64,000 bases of DNA from Winogradskyella costae (GCF_013403865.1 NZ_JABFDK010000007.1:1-64000), one strand, 5' to 3'. Shown: positions 9,399-18,876, counted from the first letter of the stretch. Notes: a model not told the origin generated them from the sequence alone. Numbers and translations: made by a program.

Positions 9399-9663
9399 AA
9401 ATCCGAGATACTATAATAATTAAGATGACTAATAATACTTTAAGGATCGCTATTATTTACGATACACTTTATCGCTAATAAAAACACTTATAGTCACTAT
9501 ATCGACAATCTTATAAGTTTTATCTAATAAAAAAATCAAATTTATCTTGCTTTAATTTATGCCATTATATTAGCAGTAATTAAATGTGCTATCATTAATA
9601 TAAATTCCCTCAAGTATATATAGTATTGCGTGCAATATTTAATTAATCAATCCTAACTAAACG
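9399..9663. other. Non-coding stretch between the GH3-family gene and clpX terminator
   Basis: No open frame of convincing composition was seen on either strand. The sequence is very AT-rich. The only structure noted is a short palindrome-like stretch around 9626-9642 (ATTGCGTGCAAT). Nothing else could be assigned. Confidence 0.5.
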
Positions 9664-9704
9664 AAAAAACCACAATTTCTAATATTGAAATTGTGGCTTT
9701 TTTT
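9664..9704. terminator. Bidirectional intrinsic terminator downstream of clpX
   Basis: A 10-bp stem, CCACAATTTC (9670-9679) with GAAATTGTGG (9687-9696), is flanked by an A-run on the left and a T-run on the right. It lies 18-50 bp beyond the clpX stop on the minus strand and also ends transcripts coming from the GH3-family gene. Confidence 0.88.
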
Positions 9705-9721
9705 ATGATCTAAATTGGAGC

Positions 9722-10951
9722 TTATGAAACGGCTTTCAATTTTTTAAGTGTCGATTTATTTAAGCGATCTTCAGCAAACGTTTTTGTAACGTTTAATTTT
9801 GTTTCATCTGAGCTCGGTAACTCAAACATCGCTTCAGTTAAAATCTCTTCGCAAAGGGATCTTAAACCACGAGCACCAAGCTTGTACTCAATAGCTTTTC
9901 CAACGATATAATCTAAAGCACCGTCTGTAATTGTAAACTCAACGTCATCCATCTCAAACAATTTTTTGTATTGTTTAATGATGGCGTTTTTAGGTTCAGT
10001 CAGTATTGCTCGTAATGTTTTAGCATCTAAAGGATCCATGTATGTTAACACAGGTAGACGACCTATGATTTCTGGTATTAATCCAAAATCTTTTAAATCT
10101 TTAGGGATAATATATTGTAGAATGTTATCCTTGTCTATAGTATCTGTTTTCATGGCGCTATATCCCATAGCTTGCATATTCAAACGTTTGGAAATGGCGC
10201 GCTCAATACCGTCAAAAGCTCCACCTGCAATAAATAGAATGTTTTCAGTGTTAACTTCGATAAATTTTTGATCGGGGTGCTTACGACCTCCTTTTGGTGG
10301 TACATTAACCACTGTACCTTCTAATAGTTTTAGTAAGGCTTGTTGTACTCCTTCTCCAGAAACATCTCTAGTTATAGAAGGATTATCACTTTTACGTGCA
10401 ATCTTATCGATTTCATCAATAAACACAATACCGCGTTCTGCTTTTTCAAGATTATAGTCTGCAGCTTGTAATAAGCGCGTTAATATGCTTTCTACATCTT
10501 CACCCACATAACCTGCTTCTGTAAGTACCGTCGCATCAACAATTGCCAAAGGGACATTTAACATTTTAGAAATGGTCTTAGCCATTAATGTTTTTCCTGT
10601 ACCTGTTTGCCCAACCATAATGATATTACTTTTTTGTATTTCAATATCATCATCAGATGGTGGCTGTAATAAACGCTTATAGTGATTGTAAACCGCAACA
10701 GACATTACACGTTTGGTGTTTTCTTGTCCTATGATATACTCGTCTAAAAAGCCTTTAATTTCTTTGGGCTTTTTAAGCATCAGCTCTGAGCTTAATTCTG
10801 AATTACCAGATTGTTTAGACTCTTCTATAACTATACCATGTGCTTGCTCAATACAACGATCACAGATATGTGCATCCAAACCCGCTATTAGCAAGCTGGT
10901 CTCTGGCTTTTTCCTACCACAAAATGAACATTCTAATTCTTCCTTTGCCAT
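9722..10951 (-). CDS. clpX: ATP-dependent Clp protease ATP-binding subunit ClpX
   Basis: ClpX is the AAA+ unfoldase that feeds substrates to ClpP. The N-terminal zinc-binding domain is seen as [10 protein letters not shown]...CDRC. The Walker A motif is [13 protein letters not shown], Walker B is [10 protein letters not shown], and the C-terminal AAA+ subdomain includes sensor-2 motif GARGLRS. The frame opens two codons earlier (10957), but [12 protein letters not shown] is the normal N-terminus, so the ATG at 10951 (409 aa) is preferred. It lies 73 bp downstream of clpP on the same strand. The two form the usual clpP-clpX operon. Confidence 0.97.
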   Translation of the reverse strand: MAKEELECSFCGRKKPETSLLIAGLDAHICDRCIEQAHGIVIEESKQSGNSELSSELMLKKPKEIKGFLDEYIIGQENTKRVMSVAVYNHYKRLLQPPSDDDIEIQKSNIIMVGQTGTGKTLMAKTISKMLNVPLAIVDATVLTEAGYVGEDVESILTRLLQAADYNLEKAERGIVFIDEIDKIARKSDNPSITRDVSGEGVQQALLKLLEGTVVNVPPKGGRKHPDQKFIEVNTENILFIAGGAFDGIERAISKRLNMQAMGYSAMKTDTIDKDNILQYIIPKDLKDFGLIPEIIGRLPVLTYMDPLDAKTLRAILTEPKNAIIKQYKKLFEMDDVEFTITDGALDYIVGKAIEYKLGARGLRSLCEEILTEAMFELPSSDETKLNVTKTFAEDRLNKSTLKKLKAVS

Positions 10952-11024
10952 TATCAATTTTTTAATTCCTGCGAAAGCAGAAATCTAATTTTACATTTTA
11001 ATTATAAGTCGAAAGTATTTTGGA

Positions 11025-11699
11025 TTACTTGCGTTCTAAAATTTCATCAATCATTCCGTAATCTAAAGCCTCTTGTGAACGCATCCAATAATCTCTATCA
11101 GAATCTTTTTCAACCTGCTCAATAGATTTTCCAGAATGCTTAGCTATTACAGCATATAATTCCTCTTTAACTCTAATCGTTTCCTTTAATGCAATTTGCA
11201 TATCGCTTAACTGCCCTTGAGTTCCACTACTTACTTGGTGAATCATTACACGAGAATGTTTTAATGCCGAACGTTTTCCTTCTGCACCAGCACACAATAA
11301 TACAGCTGCCATTGATGCTGCAATACCAGTACAAATCGTTGCTACATCTGGTTTTACAAATTGCATGGTATCATAGATCCCTAAACCTGCATATACAGAA
11401 CCTCCTGGAGAATTAATATAAATTTGAATATCTTTTGAAGCATCAGTACTTTGCAAAAACAATAATTGTGCTTGTATAATATTTGCAACTTGGTCATTAA
11501 CTCCTGTGCCTAAAAATATTATACGGTCCATCATTAAACGCGAGAATACATCAAAAACGGCGATATTCATCTGACGTTCTTCAATAATATTAGGCGTCAT
11601 ATTAGAAGGGTACATACTCTCAATAATCTTAGAGTAATAGTTACTATTTATACCTTGGTCTTTTATTGCAAATTTTTCAAATTCTTTTCCGTAATCCAT
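11025..11699 (-). CDS. clpP: ATP-dependent Clp protease proteolytic subunit ClpP
   Basis: This 224-aa serine protease forms the tetradecameric chamber that partners with ClpX. The catalytic triad can be read as Ser129 in GIAASMA, His154 in MIHQVSSG and Asp203 in SDRDYWM. The substrate-binding strand YINSPGGSVYAGLGIYDTM is intact. The N-terminal extension of about 30 residues before the core is usual for Flavobacteriia. It is followed by clpX on the same strand. Upstream lies a terminator that separates it from the trigger factor gene, so clpPX probably has its own promoter in 11700-11790. Confidence 0.97.
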   Translation of the reverse strand: MDYGKEFEKFAIKDQGINSNYYSKIIESMYPSNMTPNIIEERQMNIAVFDVFSRLMMDRIIFLGTGVNDQVANIIQAQLLFLQSTDASKDIQIYINSPGGSVYAGLGIYDTMQFVKPDVATICTGIAASMAAVLLCAGAEGKRSALKHSRVMIHQVSSGTQGQLSDMQIALKETIRVKEELYAVIAKHSGKSIEQVEKDSDRDYWMRSQEALDYGMIDEILERK

Positions 11700-11789
11700 A
11701 TGAATTTTAATTCTTTTAATTAATGTTTTTTCAATAAAGCACTACTACTGTGCTCAGTGTGATATCGATTTTTTGTAAAAAATATATTC

Positions 11790-11822
11790 CAAAAAAAAGC
11801 GTAAAACTTTTACATTTTACGC
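11790..11822 (-). terminator. Intrinsic terminator downstream of tig
   Basis: GCGTAAAA (11799-11806) pairs with TTTTACGC (11815-11822). The plus-strand A-run at 11791-11798 becomes a U-tract for minus-strand transcripts leaving tig. A second, weaker hairpin (11846-11855 with 11858-11867) lies between it and the tig stop. Confidence 0.75.
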
Positions 11823-11908
11823 CTTAAAGATACTAATAATTTTTAGGTTAGCGTTTTAACGTTAACCACATTTTAAGGTTTTAAGGCTTAGCCTTAATAT
11901 TTTTAAAA

Positions 11909-13231
11909 TTAGCTGTAGAATTCTTTTACAAAATCATCATAAGTGATGTCTTTTGTTTTAATATTAGCTTCTGTCTTGTATAAGTTTAATAATTTTTGAC
12001 TCATTAACTGTTCTGACATACGCTTTACTTCATCTTGATTTCCTAAAATACGTGCCGCGATGTCTTCTAATTCTTTATCTGAAGGATTCATTTGACCAAA
12101 CTGAGCCATCTGACCTTTAATCATGTCCATTGAATACGCTTTCAATTCTTCAAACTGAACCTGAAGCTTATGTTCCGTGATTAGTTTTCCTTCAATAAGT
12201 TGGTAACGCATGCTTTTTTCAGACTTTTCATATTCTTCTTTAGCTTGCTCTTCAGTCATTTGCTCTTCACCGGCAGTTTGCATCCATTTTTGTAAAAAAC
12301 TTGAAGGTAAATCGAATTTGGTATTTTCAACTAAATTTTCAGTAACGTCATTTAATAATTTCTGATCTCCTTGTTGAACAAATTGTTTTTCTGAGTCTTC
12401 TTTAATTTTATCTTTCAATTCCGTTACAGAACTTACAGCCCCTTCTCCAAATAATTTATCGAATAACTCTTGATCTAAGTCTGCTAATTCACGGTCGTTA
12501 ATTTCAGTGATTGTAAAATCTACTTCGATTTCTAAACCATGAGCATCATCATGAGCTACTTTTAAAGCATTCATTAAATCGTGGTCGTCGCTAAATAATC
12601 CTTTTGTTTTTAAGGTAATAACGTCTCCAACTTTAGCTCCTATAAATTTCTTAGAATTTGCTTTTCCTTTTAACTTGTCTAAAGTTAACATGGTAGAATT
12701 ATCAATTTCTTTTTCTTCGTTAGTGAAAGTTCCTGTGATTTCAGAAGCTTCAGTTACGGCGTCTTGAGAAACGATCTTTCCGTATTGTTTTTGGATATGT
12801 TCAATCTGTTCATTGATCATCTTGTCATCCGCCACAATATTATAATGTGTTATTGCTTTTTTGCTTTTCAAATCTACATCGAATTCAGGAGCTAGTCCTA
12901 ACTCAAATTCGAAAGTGAATGCCTCAGCATCCCAATTTAAATCGTCTTGTGCTTTTGGTAATGGATTACCTAAAACATCTAATTTTTCTTCAACTAAATA
13001 TTTTCCAAGCGCATCTTGAAGTAATTTATTTACTTCATCTACCAATACAGCTTTACCATATTGCTTCTTTACCATTCCCATCGGTACATGACCTTTTCTA
13101 AAACCAGGAATGTTAGCAGACTTGCGGTAATCTACTAAGATTTTCTCTACTTTGTCGCTATAATCTTCTTTAGCGATGTCCACTTTTACAACTGCATTTA
13201 ATGCATCGATGTTTTCTCTTGTAATATTCAT
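11909..13231 (-). CDS. tig: Trigger factor, ribosome-associated chaperone
   Basis: The protein has the ribosome-binding signature of trigger factor near the N-terminus (IPGFRKGHVPMGMVKKQYG). A central region corresponds to a divergent PPIase-like domain, and a long helical C-terminal chaperone domain follows. The frame extends upstream to 13258, but the preferred start is the ATG at 13231, giving MNITRENIDALNAVVKV and 440 aa. Bacteroidota trigger factors often have a degenerate PPIase domain, as appears here. It lies next to clpP and clpX, a common protein-quality-control grouping, but its own terminator separates it from them. Confidence 0.93.
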   Translation of the reverse strand: MNITRENIDALNAVVKVDIAKEDYSDKVEKILVDYRKSANIPGFRKGHVPMGMVKKQYGKAVLVDEVNKLLQDALGKYLVEEKLDVLGNPLPKAQDDLNWDAEAFTFEFELGLAPEFDVDLKSKKAITHYNIVADDKMINEQIEHIQKQYGKIVSQDAVTEASEITGTFTNEEKEIDNSTMLTLDKLKGKANSKKFIGAKVGDVITLKTKGLFSDDHDLMNALKVAHDDAHGLEIEVDFTITEINDRELADLDQELFDKLFGEGAVSSVTELKDKIKEDSEKQFVQQGDQKLLNDVTENLVENTKFDLPSSFLQKWMQTAGEEQMTEEQAKEEYEKSEKSMRYQLIEGKLITEHKLQVQFEELKAYSMDMIKGQMAQFGQMNPSDKELEDIAARILGNQDEVKRMSEQLMSQKLLNLYKTEANIKTKDITYDDFVKEFYS

Positions 13232-13310
13232 TTTTTTGAAACTAAAATTGGGCTGCAAAAATACAATATTTTTTGCAACCCAACAATAGTTTTAAGCGTT
13301 TGAACTTAAG

Positions 13311-13658
13311 CTACTTTTTATCTTCTTTTAAGAATGATTGCAATAACGATTGCAAAAGGGATAAAAGAATACTGAAAAGCAATGCGGTCCAAAAGCCAGA
13401 GACTCCAAATCCAGAGATAAGACTACTTGCTAATAATATAATAAGAGCATTAATGACTAATAGAAAAAGACCTAAGGTTATAATAGTTACGGGTATGGTT
13501 AAAATAACTAATATTGGTTTAACTAGTAAATTGAGAATAGCCAGTACAATGGCTACAATAATTGCTCCGGCATAACCATCTACAGTGACACCATTGAGGA
13601 TGTTTGCTAAAACAAAAACGGCTAAGGCGTTTAGTAAAAGTCGAATGATGAGATTCAT
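13311..13658 (-). CDS. Phage holin family / YvlD-like small membrane protein
   Basis: The chosen start is the ATG at 13658 (MNLIIRLLLNALAVF), giving 115 aa; an upstream frame extension to 13724 overlaps the preceding gene and looks spurious. Four hydrophobic helices fill the protein, with the family signature ILNLLVKPILVILTIPVTIITLGLF (Phage_holin_4_2 / YvlD). Despite the family name these are chromosomal membrane proteins without phage context, and none is present here. It follows the MORN/TonB-like gene on the same strand. Confidence 0.85.
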   Translation of the reverse strand: MNLIIRLLLNALAVFVLANILNGVTVDGYAGAIIVAIVLAILNLLVKPILVILTIPVTIITLGLFLLVINALIILLASSLISGFGVSGFWTALLFSILLSLLQSLLQSFLKEDKK

Positions 13659-13701
13659 ATTTTTTTTTGAATTAAAGTATAAGATACTAAATAATTGATA
13701 G

Positions 13702-14796
13702 TTATTTCTGAATTTGAAAAACAATAGGTATTGAAAACGGAATAATAACAGGTTTATCTCGTTGGTATGCTGGCTCTACAATTGGTAGGAGTTTTATAAC
13801 TCTTACGGCTTCTGCGGCTAAGCCAGGATGTGGTGCTCTTGCTTTAGCCTCTATGACTTTACCAGCTTTATCTATTTTGAAATTAAGAACGATTCTTTGT
13901 CTTCCTAATAAATTTAAATCTGTAGCTAAATAAGTGTTGAAATTTTTACCAATGAGTTGATTTATATTTGTGTTCATGCATGCTCTTCTAGTTTTATTAG
14001 TTAACATTTCTTCACAGCCTGGATAAACAGGTACAAGTTCTATAACACCGTCGGCAACTTTGGTTGGTTTTAATATGTCTTTGAATTTAGACTTTGAAGC
14101 AATGCCATCTTTAAACTTAACCTTTTCAATTTTCTTTCCTGTGGCGTCAAACTTAACCCATGTGCTGTTTAAAAGACCTTTAGAATATTTCCCTGTCCAT
14201 TCCAAAATATGACCTGGTAGATATCTTTTTTCTTCACCATCAACCTTATCTTTTAGGTTAGTGCCTTCAAGTTTTAGGTTGCCATATTCATCATATTTTT
14301 TGTAAAGGCCATTTCTGTAGCCTTCTTTATAAGTGACGAGCCATTCAAGTTTACCATTTTCGTGGTATTTTTTCCATTCGCCAACTAAATCAAATTCAAA
14401 ATAGTTAGCTTCTATTTCTTTGGCACCGCTTTCATAATAACTTTTAAAATAGCCTGATTCATTTTGTCTTTTATAGTCTAGATTACCGCTTTTATAATAG
14501 GCGATTGTAACATAGACCCCATCCTCTAATTCTGTTTTGTTACTTACGATACCATTGTCGTAGTATGTAATTGATGCATCGTTATATTTGCCGTCATTAT
14601 AGCTAAATACTTTTGAAACTTGTCCGTTTTTGTAATACATTTTCCACCCGCCAATACGTTTGTTATTTTTGTACTGCCCTTCTTCTTTGAGTTCCCCAGA
14701 ATCGTAATAGTCTTGATATGGTCCGTCTGGCATGTCTTGAGCCATTGTAAACTGAAAGCTAAATAAGTAGAGGATAATTACAATTAGATACTTCAT
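13702..14796 (-). CDS. MORN-variant repeat protein with TonB C-terminal domain
   Basis: This 364-aa exported protein has a signal peptide (about 19 residues, FQFTMAQ). At least seven MORN-variant repeats follow (about 25-230), of the form GxWKxYYxNGQ and GxLKLEGTNLKD. A TonB C-terminal-type domain ends the protein (about 275-364: RIVLNFKIDKAGKVIEAKA, IKLLPIVEPAYQRDKPV). Proteins of this layout are common in Flavobacteriaceae. The TonB-like domain here sits on a secreted protein without a membrane anchor beyond the signal peptide, so it may not energise transport. Two Cys (YPGCEEM and RRACMN) may form a disulphide. Function is unknown. Confidence 0.8.
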   Translation of the reverse strand: MKYLIVIILYLFSFQFTMAQDMPDGPYQDYYDSGELKEEGQYKNNKRIGGWKMYYKNGQVSKVFSYNDGKYNDASITYYDNGIVSNKTELEDGVYVTIAYYKSGNLDYKRQNESGYFKSYYESGAKEIEANYFEFDLVGEWKKYHENGKLEWLVTYKEGYRNGLYKKYDEYGNLKLEGTNLKDKVDGEEKRYLPGHILEWTGKYSKGLLNSTWVKFDATGKKIEKVKFKDGIASKSKFKDILKPTKVADGVIELVPVYPGCEEMLTNKTRRACMNTNINQLIGKNFNTYLATDLNLLGRQRIVLNFKIDKAGKVIEAKARAPHPGLAAEAVRVIKLLPIVEPAYQRDKPVIIPFSIPIVFQIQK

Positions 14797-14818
14797 AGTG
14801 ATAAGGTAGATGTTGAAA

Positions 14819-15580
14819 TTAAATAAAGTTCATTACAGCAGCATAAAAATCCTTTGGGTTTTCGGCATGTAACCAATGACCTGCATTTGAAATAGTAATA
14901 ATTTCAGAATTTGGAAAATGACGCTGAATGATAGCTTCATCAGCTTCTCCAATATATTCGGAACGATCACCACGTAAAAATAAAGTGTCTTTTTGAAAGG
15001 TGGCATGTATTGGAAGTGCTTCTCCAACTTCAGAAACATTTTCTTTTAAGACGCTCAAATTCATGCGCAAGCCCAATTGTCCTTTTTCTACCCAATATAA
15101 ATTTTTGAGTAAAAACATTCGAGTTCCGGTGTCGCGAACATAACTGCTTAGCGCAGTATCTGCTTCTCCACGACTTTTAATTTCAGAGAAATCTAAGCTG
15201 CTTAGGCCTTCCAAAATAGCATCGTGATGCACGGGATAATACCGTGGTGAAATATCGGCAACCATTAGTTTACTTACTAATTCAGGATGTTTTGCAGCAA
15301 ATAGCATTGCTGTTTTTCCTCCCATGGAATGCCCTAGTAAAATAATATCACTTAGATTTTTATCTTCGCAATAGTGTTTTAAGTCTTTGGCCATTACTTC
15401 ATAGTCAAATTCTTCAGAATGGAAACTACGACCGTGATTTCGTTGGTCTACAAGATGAACTTCAAAATTTGACTCAGAAAATTGCTTAGCTAAGGTTTTC
15501 CAATTGTCTCCCATACCTAAAAAACCATGAAGGATAATAAAAGGTTTACCTTCTCCTATAATGTTTGAGTGTAGTTGCAT
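14819..15580 (-). CDS. Alpha/beta hydrolase (YbfF-like esterase)
   Basis: This 253-aa alpha/beta-fold hydrolase has the oxyanion motif LHGFLGMGDNW (18-28), VDQRNHGRS (44-52), and the nucleophile elbow GHSMGGK with Ser85. The catalytic His lies in NAGHWLHAENP near the C-terminus. The pattern is closest to the YbfF/carboxylesterase group acting on short acyl esters. It lies 22 bp upstream of the MORN/TonB-like gene on the same strand. Upstream is a palindromic repeat-like element that separates it from pdxJ. The substrate is unknown. Confidence 0.88.
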   Translation of the reverse strand: MQLHSNIIGEGKPFIILHGFLGMGDNWKTLAKQFSESNFEVHLVDQRNHGRSFHSEEFDYEVMAKDLKHYCEDKNLSDIILLGHSMGGKTAMLFAAKHPELVSKLMVADISPRYYPVHHDAILEGLSSLDFSEIKSRGEADTALSSYVRDTGTRMFLLKNLYWVEKGQLGLRMNLSVLKENVSEVGEALPIHATFQKDTLFLRGDRSEYIGEADEAIIQRHFPNSEIITISNAGHWLHAENPKDFYAAVMNFI

Positions 15581-15590
15581 ATAATTTTTT

Positions 15591-15722
15591 TTTCACCCAG
15601 AGGCGCAAAGGCCCATAGCTGTGTGTGGTTGTGTGGATGTGAAATTTATTTATGAATTATAGGGACTTATTGAACGTGATATTATTATATGAGTGAGTTT
15701 TTCTTTGCGGATCTGCGTGAAA
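15591..15722. repeat. MITE-like element with imperfect terminal inverted repeats
   Basis: The left end (15591-15613, beginning TTTCACCCAGAGGCGCAAAG) and right end (15700-15722, ending GCGGATCTGCGTGAAA) are inverted copies with about 17 of 20 outer bases matching. The interior is AT-rich and non-coding. The CTTTGCG...CTGCGTGAAA type of sequence resembles dispersed intergenic repeats I recall from flavobacterial genomes. It fills nearly the whole space between the hydrolase and pdxJ genes. Confidence 0.55.
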
Positions 15723-15735
15723 TACTTTTAAATTC

Positions 15736-16449
15736 TTATTTAAGCTTTTCTAAATACATCCCAATCACATTCTCAACTCCCATATATAGACTTTCAGCAA
15801 TTAGTGCATGTCCTATAGACACCTCTAATAAACCTGTAATGTTTTCTTTAAAAAATGCGATATTATCCAAAGATAAATCATGACCTGCATTAATACCTAA
15901 TTGTAAAGTGTTGGCCAAGCCGGCACATTCCATATAAGGCTTAATGGAGTCTTCATTTCCTAAACTATACTGATGGGCAAATGCCTCTGTATATAATTCT
16001 ATGCGGTCCGTTCCTGTAGCTTTGGCACCTTCAATTTGACGTAAATCGGGATCTACAAATATGGATGTTCTAATGCCGTTTGCTTTAAATTCTTTAATCA
16101 CTTCAATTAAAAAATCTTTATGTTTAATAGTATCCCAACCTGCATTAGAGGTAATAGCATCAACTGAATCTGGTACTAAAGTGACTTGTGTGGGTTTAAT
16201 TTTTAAAACCATATCCACAAACTTCGGAATAGGGTTGCCTTCTATGTTGTATTCTGTGTAAACTTCAGATTTTAAATCGTAAGCATCTTGGTAGCGAATA
16301 TGTCTTTCGTCTGGTCTTGGATGAATAGTAACACCTTCACCACCAAAACGCTGTACGTCTTTGGCAAACTGCACTACATTAGGAACATCACCTCCGCGAC
16401 TATTTCTTAATGTGGCAATCTTATTTATATTAACACTTAGCTTTGTCAT
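15736..16449 (-). CDS. pdxJ: Pyridoxine 5'-phosphate synthase PdxJ
   Basis: PdxJ condenses 1-deoxyxylulose-5-phosphate with 3-amino-2-oxopropyl phosphate in the DXP-dependent pathway to vitamin B6. The hallmark N-terminal motif LSVNINKIATLRNSRGG is present. GVTIHPRPDERHI and the C-terminal GINAGHDLSLDN and EVSIGHALIAES phosphate-binding segments are intact. The start used is the ATG at 16449 (MTKLSVNINKIATLR; 237 aa), since the 10-codon extension to 16479 does not fit the family. It is divergent from the CBS-nadK operon. Confidence 0.97.
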   Translation of the reverse strand: MTKLSVNINKIATLRNSRGGDVPNVVQFAKDVQRFGGEGVTIHPRPDERHIRYQDAYDLKSEVYTEYNIEGNPIPKFVDMVLKIKPTQVTLVPDSVDAITSNAGWDTIKHKDFLIEVIKEFKANGIRTSIFVDPDLRQIEGAKATGTDRIELYTEAFAHQYSLGNEDSIKPYMECAGLANTLQLGINAGHDLSLDNIAFFKENITGLLEVSIGHALIAESLYMGVENVIGMYLEKLK

Positions 16450-16538
16450 TGTAATAGGTTTTGAATCACAAAAATACAAAGTAGGAGACGTATTTTGTGG
16501 TTATTTTTGATTAATTTGCAACATATTTATACAGGTTA

Positions 16539-17195
16539 ATGGAGCTTCAAGACTATATAATAAATGATATTAGACCGCTAGGTATAGCTGATAAAGTAGG
16601 TGATTTAAAATTACTCTTTAATCAGCTAACGTATTCTCATATTCCGATTGAGAACGATGGGGTTTATATGGGGTGTGTTTCTGAAACAGACGCTCATTGT
16701 TTTGATGGAGCTAAGACAATTGGCGAGTGCAACTACGCTATTGAAGGTTTTTTTGTGAGGCCTACAACTATTTGGTTAGATGTATTAGAAGCATTTGCTC
16801 AGAATGACTCTAATATAATGCCTATATTGGATCTTAATAATAAATATATTGGTTATTACGAGTTAAATGATATTATACATTTGTTTAATGAGACACCATT
16901 TTTTGCCGAGCCAGGTGGTATTTTGATAGTTGAAAAAGGTATTAACGACTATTCATTTAGTGAAATTAGCCAGATTGTAGAGTCTAATGACACGAAACTT
17001 CTAGGTGCTTTTGTGTCTAAAATGGAAGGTGATTTAGCAAGAGTAACTTTGAAAATAAGTAATACTAGTCTGAATGATATTATACAATCATTTAGACGCT
17101 ACAGTTATAATATTGTTTCTGGGCATGAAGATGATTCTTATCTCGAAACCTTAAAAGAACGTTCGCAATACCTCGATAAATACCTAAACATGTAA
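16539..17195 (+). CDS. CBS domain protein
   Basis: This 218-aa soluble protein has two CBS-type motifs in the first 130 residues (for example FNQLTYSHIPIENDGVYMG and NDSNIMPILDLNNKYIGYY). An ACT-like alpha/beta segment follows (about 135-205, GGILIVEKGINDYSFSEISQIVESN). CBS pairs usually bind adenine nucleotides. Its stop overlaps the nadK start by one base (TAATG), so it is translationally coupled to NAD kinase. This arrangement is conserved in Flavobacteriaceae and suggests a link to nucleotide or cofactor sensing, which is inference. Confidence 0.85.
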   Translation: MELQDYIINDIRPLGIADKVGDLKLLFNQLTYSHIPIENDGVYMGCVSETDAHCFDGAKTIGECNYAIEGFFVRPTTIWLDVLEAFAQNDSNIMPILDLNNKYIGYYELNDIIHLFNETPFFAEPGGILIVEKGINDYSFSEISQIVESNDTKLLGAFVSKMEGDLARVTLKISNTSLNDIIQSFRRYSYNIVSGHEDDSYLETLKERSQYLDKYLNM

Positions 17196-18076
17196 TGAAG
17201 AAGGTAGCGATTTATGGTCAGAATTACATAAAAGAGACCACACAAATAGCCGTTGAAAAACTAATAGATGTTTTGTTGGCAAAACAAGCTCAGGTGTTTA
17301 TAGAACGTGAGTTTTTGGATACGCAAAAGGCTTTTGTAAAAGAGAATACCGAAATAACTACATTTAGCGAGTTAGATGCAACTTTTGATTTATTAATTAG
17401 TGTTGGTGGTGATGGTACCATTTTGCGTGCTATTACATACGTTGGCGATTTAGCGATACCAGTAGTTGGTATTAATACAGGACGCTTAGGTTTTTTAGCT
17501 ACGATACAAATCGATGATATACAAACTGCATTAACAGAAATTTTTAATGGAGATTATAAGATTTCTGAACGTTCGTTGCTAAGTGTTTCAACAGACCCAG
17601 AGCATCAAGATATTGTAAGTACGCATTTCGCACTTAATGAAATTGCTATAAGTCGAAAAAACACGACATCTATGATAACTATAGAAACCCATCTCGACGA
17701 TGAGTTTTTAACTACGTATTGGGCAGATGGACTTATTTTGTCTACTCCAACGGGCTCTACTGGGTATTCGTTAAGTTGTGGAGGACCAGTTATTGCACCA
17801 AATGCAAAAAACTTTGTGTTAACCACTATAGCTCCTCATAATTTAAGTGCAAGACCATTAGTTTTGCCTGACAGTAAAACAGTGACGCTTAGAGTAAACG
17901 GTAGAGAGGATCAGTTTTTGATGTCTTTAGACTCACGGATTGTTACACTTTCAAATACGACAACAGTCACCGTAAGAAAAGCTGATTTTGTAATAAAAAT
18001 GGTAGAACTTCTAGATGAATCCTTTCTGGCAACCCTACGAAAAAAACTGCTTTGGGGAGAAGATCGTCGTAACTAA
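17195..18076 (+). CDS. nadK: NAD kinase
   Basis: This 293-aa enzyme phosphorylates NAD to NADP. The GGDGT motif that binds the substrate diphosphate is intact, with the catalytic Asp at residue 73. NTGRLGFLA and the NE-x-x-motif (FALNEIAISR) follow, and the glycine-rich segment TPTGSTGYSLSCGGPVIAP is complete. The start ATG overlaps the CBS gene stop by one base. Length matches bacterial NAD kinases. Confidence 0.97.
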   Translation: MKKVAIYGQNYIKETTQIAVEKLIDVLLAKQAQVFIEREFLDTQKAFVKENTEITTFSELDATFDLLISVGGDGTILRAITYVGDLAIPVVGINTGRLGFLATIQIDDIQTALTEIFNGDYKISERSLLSVSTDPEHQDIVSTHFALNEIAISRKNTTSMITIETHLDDEFLTTYWADGLILSTPTGSTGYSLSCGGPVIAPNAKNFVLTTIAPHNLSARPLVLPDSKTVTLRVNGREDQFLMSLDSRIVTLSNTTTVTVRKADFVIKMVELLDESFLATLRKKLLWGEDRRN

Positions 18077-18140
18077 AGTAGGTTTGTACAATAATTACTT
18101 TCAAAAACTGTTTATCTGTAAGACTATTTGTGTCAAATTA

Positions 18141-18169
18141 TTGCGCACAAATCAGAATTGTTATATTTG
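18141..18169 (+). promoter_or_regulatory. Bacteroidota-type promoter upstream of the DUF6089-uppS-bamA operon
   Basis: TTG (18141-18143), an 18-bp spacer and TATATTTG (18162-18169) match the Bacteroidota sigma consensus TTG-N19-TAnnTTTG. The ATG of the DUF6089 gene follows 17 bp after the box, so the leader would be short. Confidence 0.65.
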
Positions 18170-18186
18170 CAAACTTTGAAAACTCT

Positions 18187-18876
18187 ATGAAGTATTTTTT
18201 TCTGCTTTTATTGTGCACTTTTATCCCAAAAAATGTTGGCGCTCAGATTTATGAGGTTGGCGTATTTGCAGGTGGGAGTAATTTTATTGGTGATGTTGGA
18301 GCAACGGATTACATTTCTCCAAATCAAGCTGCATTTGGTGTTCTAGGAAGATGGAACCGCAGTGAGAGACACTCATTTAGAGCTTCTGTTATTTTTTCAG
18401 ACTTAAAAGGAATTGATAGAGATTCTGATGATCCAAGAAGAGTAGAGCGCAATTACGAATTTGATACCAGTATTATAGAGATTTCATTGGGTATGGAATT
18501 TACATTTTTCGAGTTCGATCTCCATACTATTGGAACAAAAGGAACTCCTTATCTCTACTCTGGGATTACATTTACTCATCATGATAATTCTTATTTTTTA
18601 GCAAATGGTGAGTACACATCAGAAAATACGAATAGTTGGGCATTAGGTATTCCTATGGCTTTAGGCTACAAAACAAACATATCAAACCAATTAGTTTTAG
18701 CTGGTGAAATCGGTGCACGCTATACTTTTTCTGATGAATTGGATGGAAGTGTGCCAGATTCTAAAGATAGAGAGGCGTTAAGTTTTGGGAACACTAATAA
18801 TAACGATTGGTATATGTTTACTGGAATTACATTAACTTACACCTTTGGTAGAAGACCTTGCTATTGCAATTTTTAA
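18187..18876 (+). CDS. DUF6089 family outer-membrane beta-barrel protein
   Basis: The start used is the ATG at 18187 (MKYFFLLLLCTFIP), because the frame extension to 18130 begins with GTG and would bury the signal peptide. The 229-aa product has a signal peptide ending in VGAQ. The DUF6089 pattern YEVGVFAGGSNFIGDVG follows, and the barrel ends in FTGITLTYTFGRRPCYCNF. Homologues lie next to uppS and bamA in many Flavobacteriaceae, suggesting a role in outer-membrane biogenesis, but the function is not established. A promoter-like box precedes it. Confidence 0.88.
   Translation: MKYFFLLLLCTFIPKNVGAQIYEVGVFAGGSNFIGDVGATDYISPNQAAFGVLGRWNRSERHSFRASVIFSDLKGIDRDSDDPRRVERNYEFDTSIIEISLGMEFTFFEFDLHTIGTKGTPYLYSGITFTHHDNSYFLANGEYTSENTNSWALGIPMALGYKTNISNQLVLAGEIGARYTFSDELDGSVPDSKDREALSFGNTNNNDWYMFTGITLTYTFGRRPCYCNF

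Noticed and set aside
13659-13724. N-terminal extension of the holin-like protein to 13724
   Set aside because: It overlaps the end of the MORN/TonB-like gene and is not hydrophobic like the family N-terminus; the ATG at 13658 fits.
14833-15039. Minus-strand frame of 68 codons inside the alpha/beta hydrolase gene
   Set aside because: It is an out-of-frame shadow of the hydrolase with no independent coding signs.
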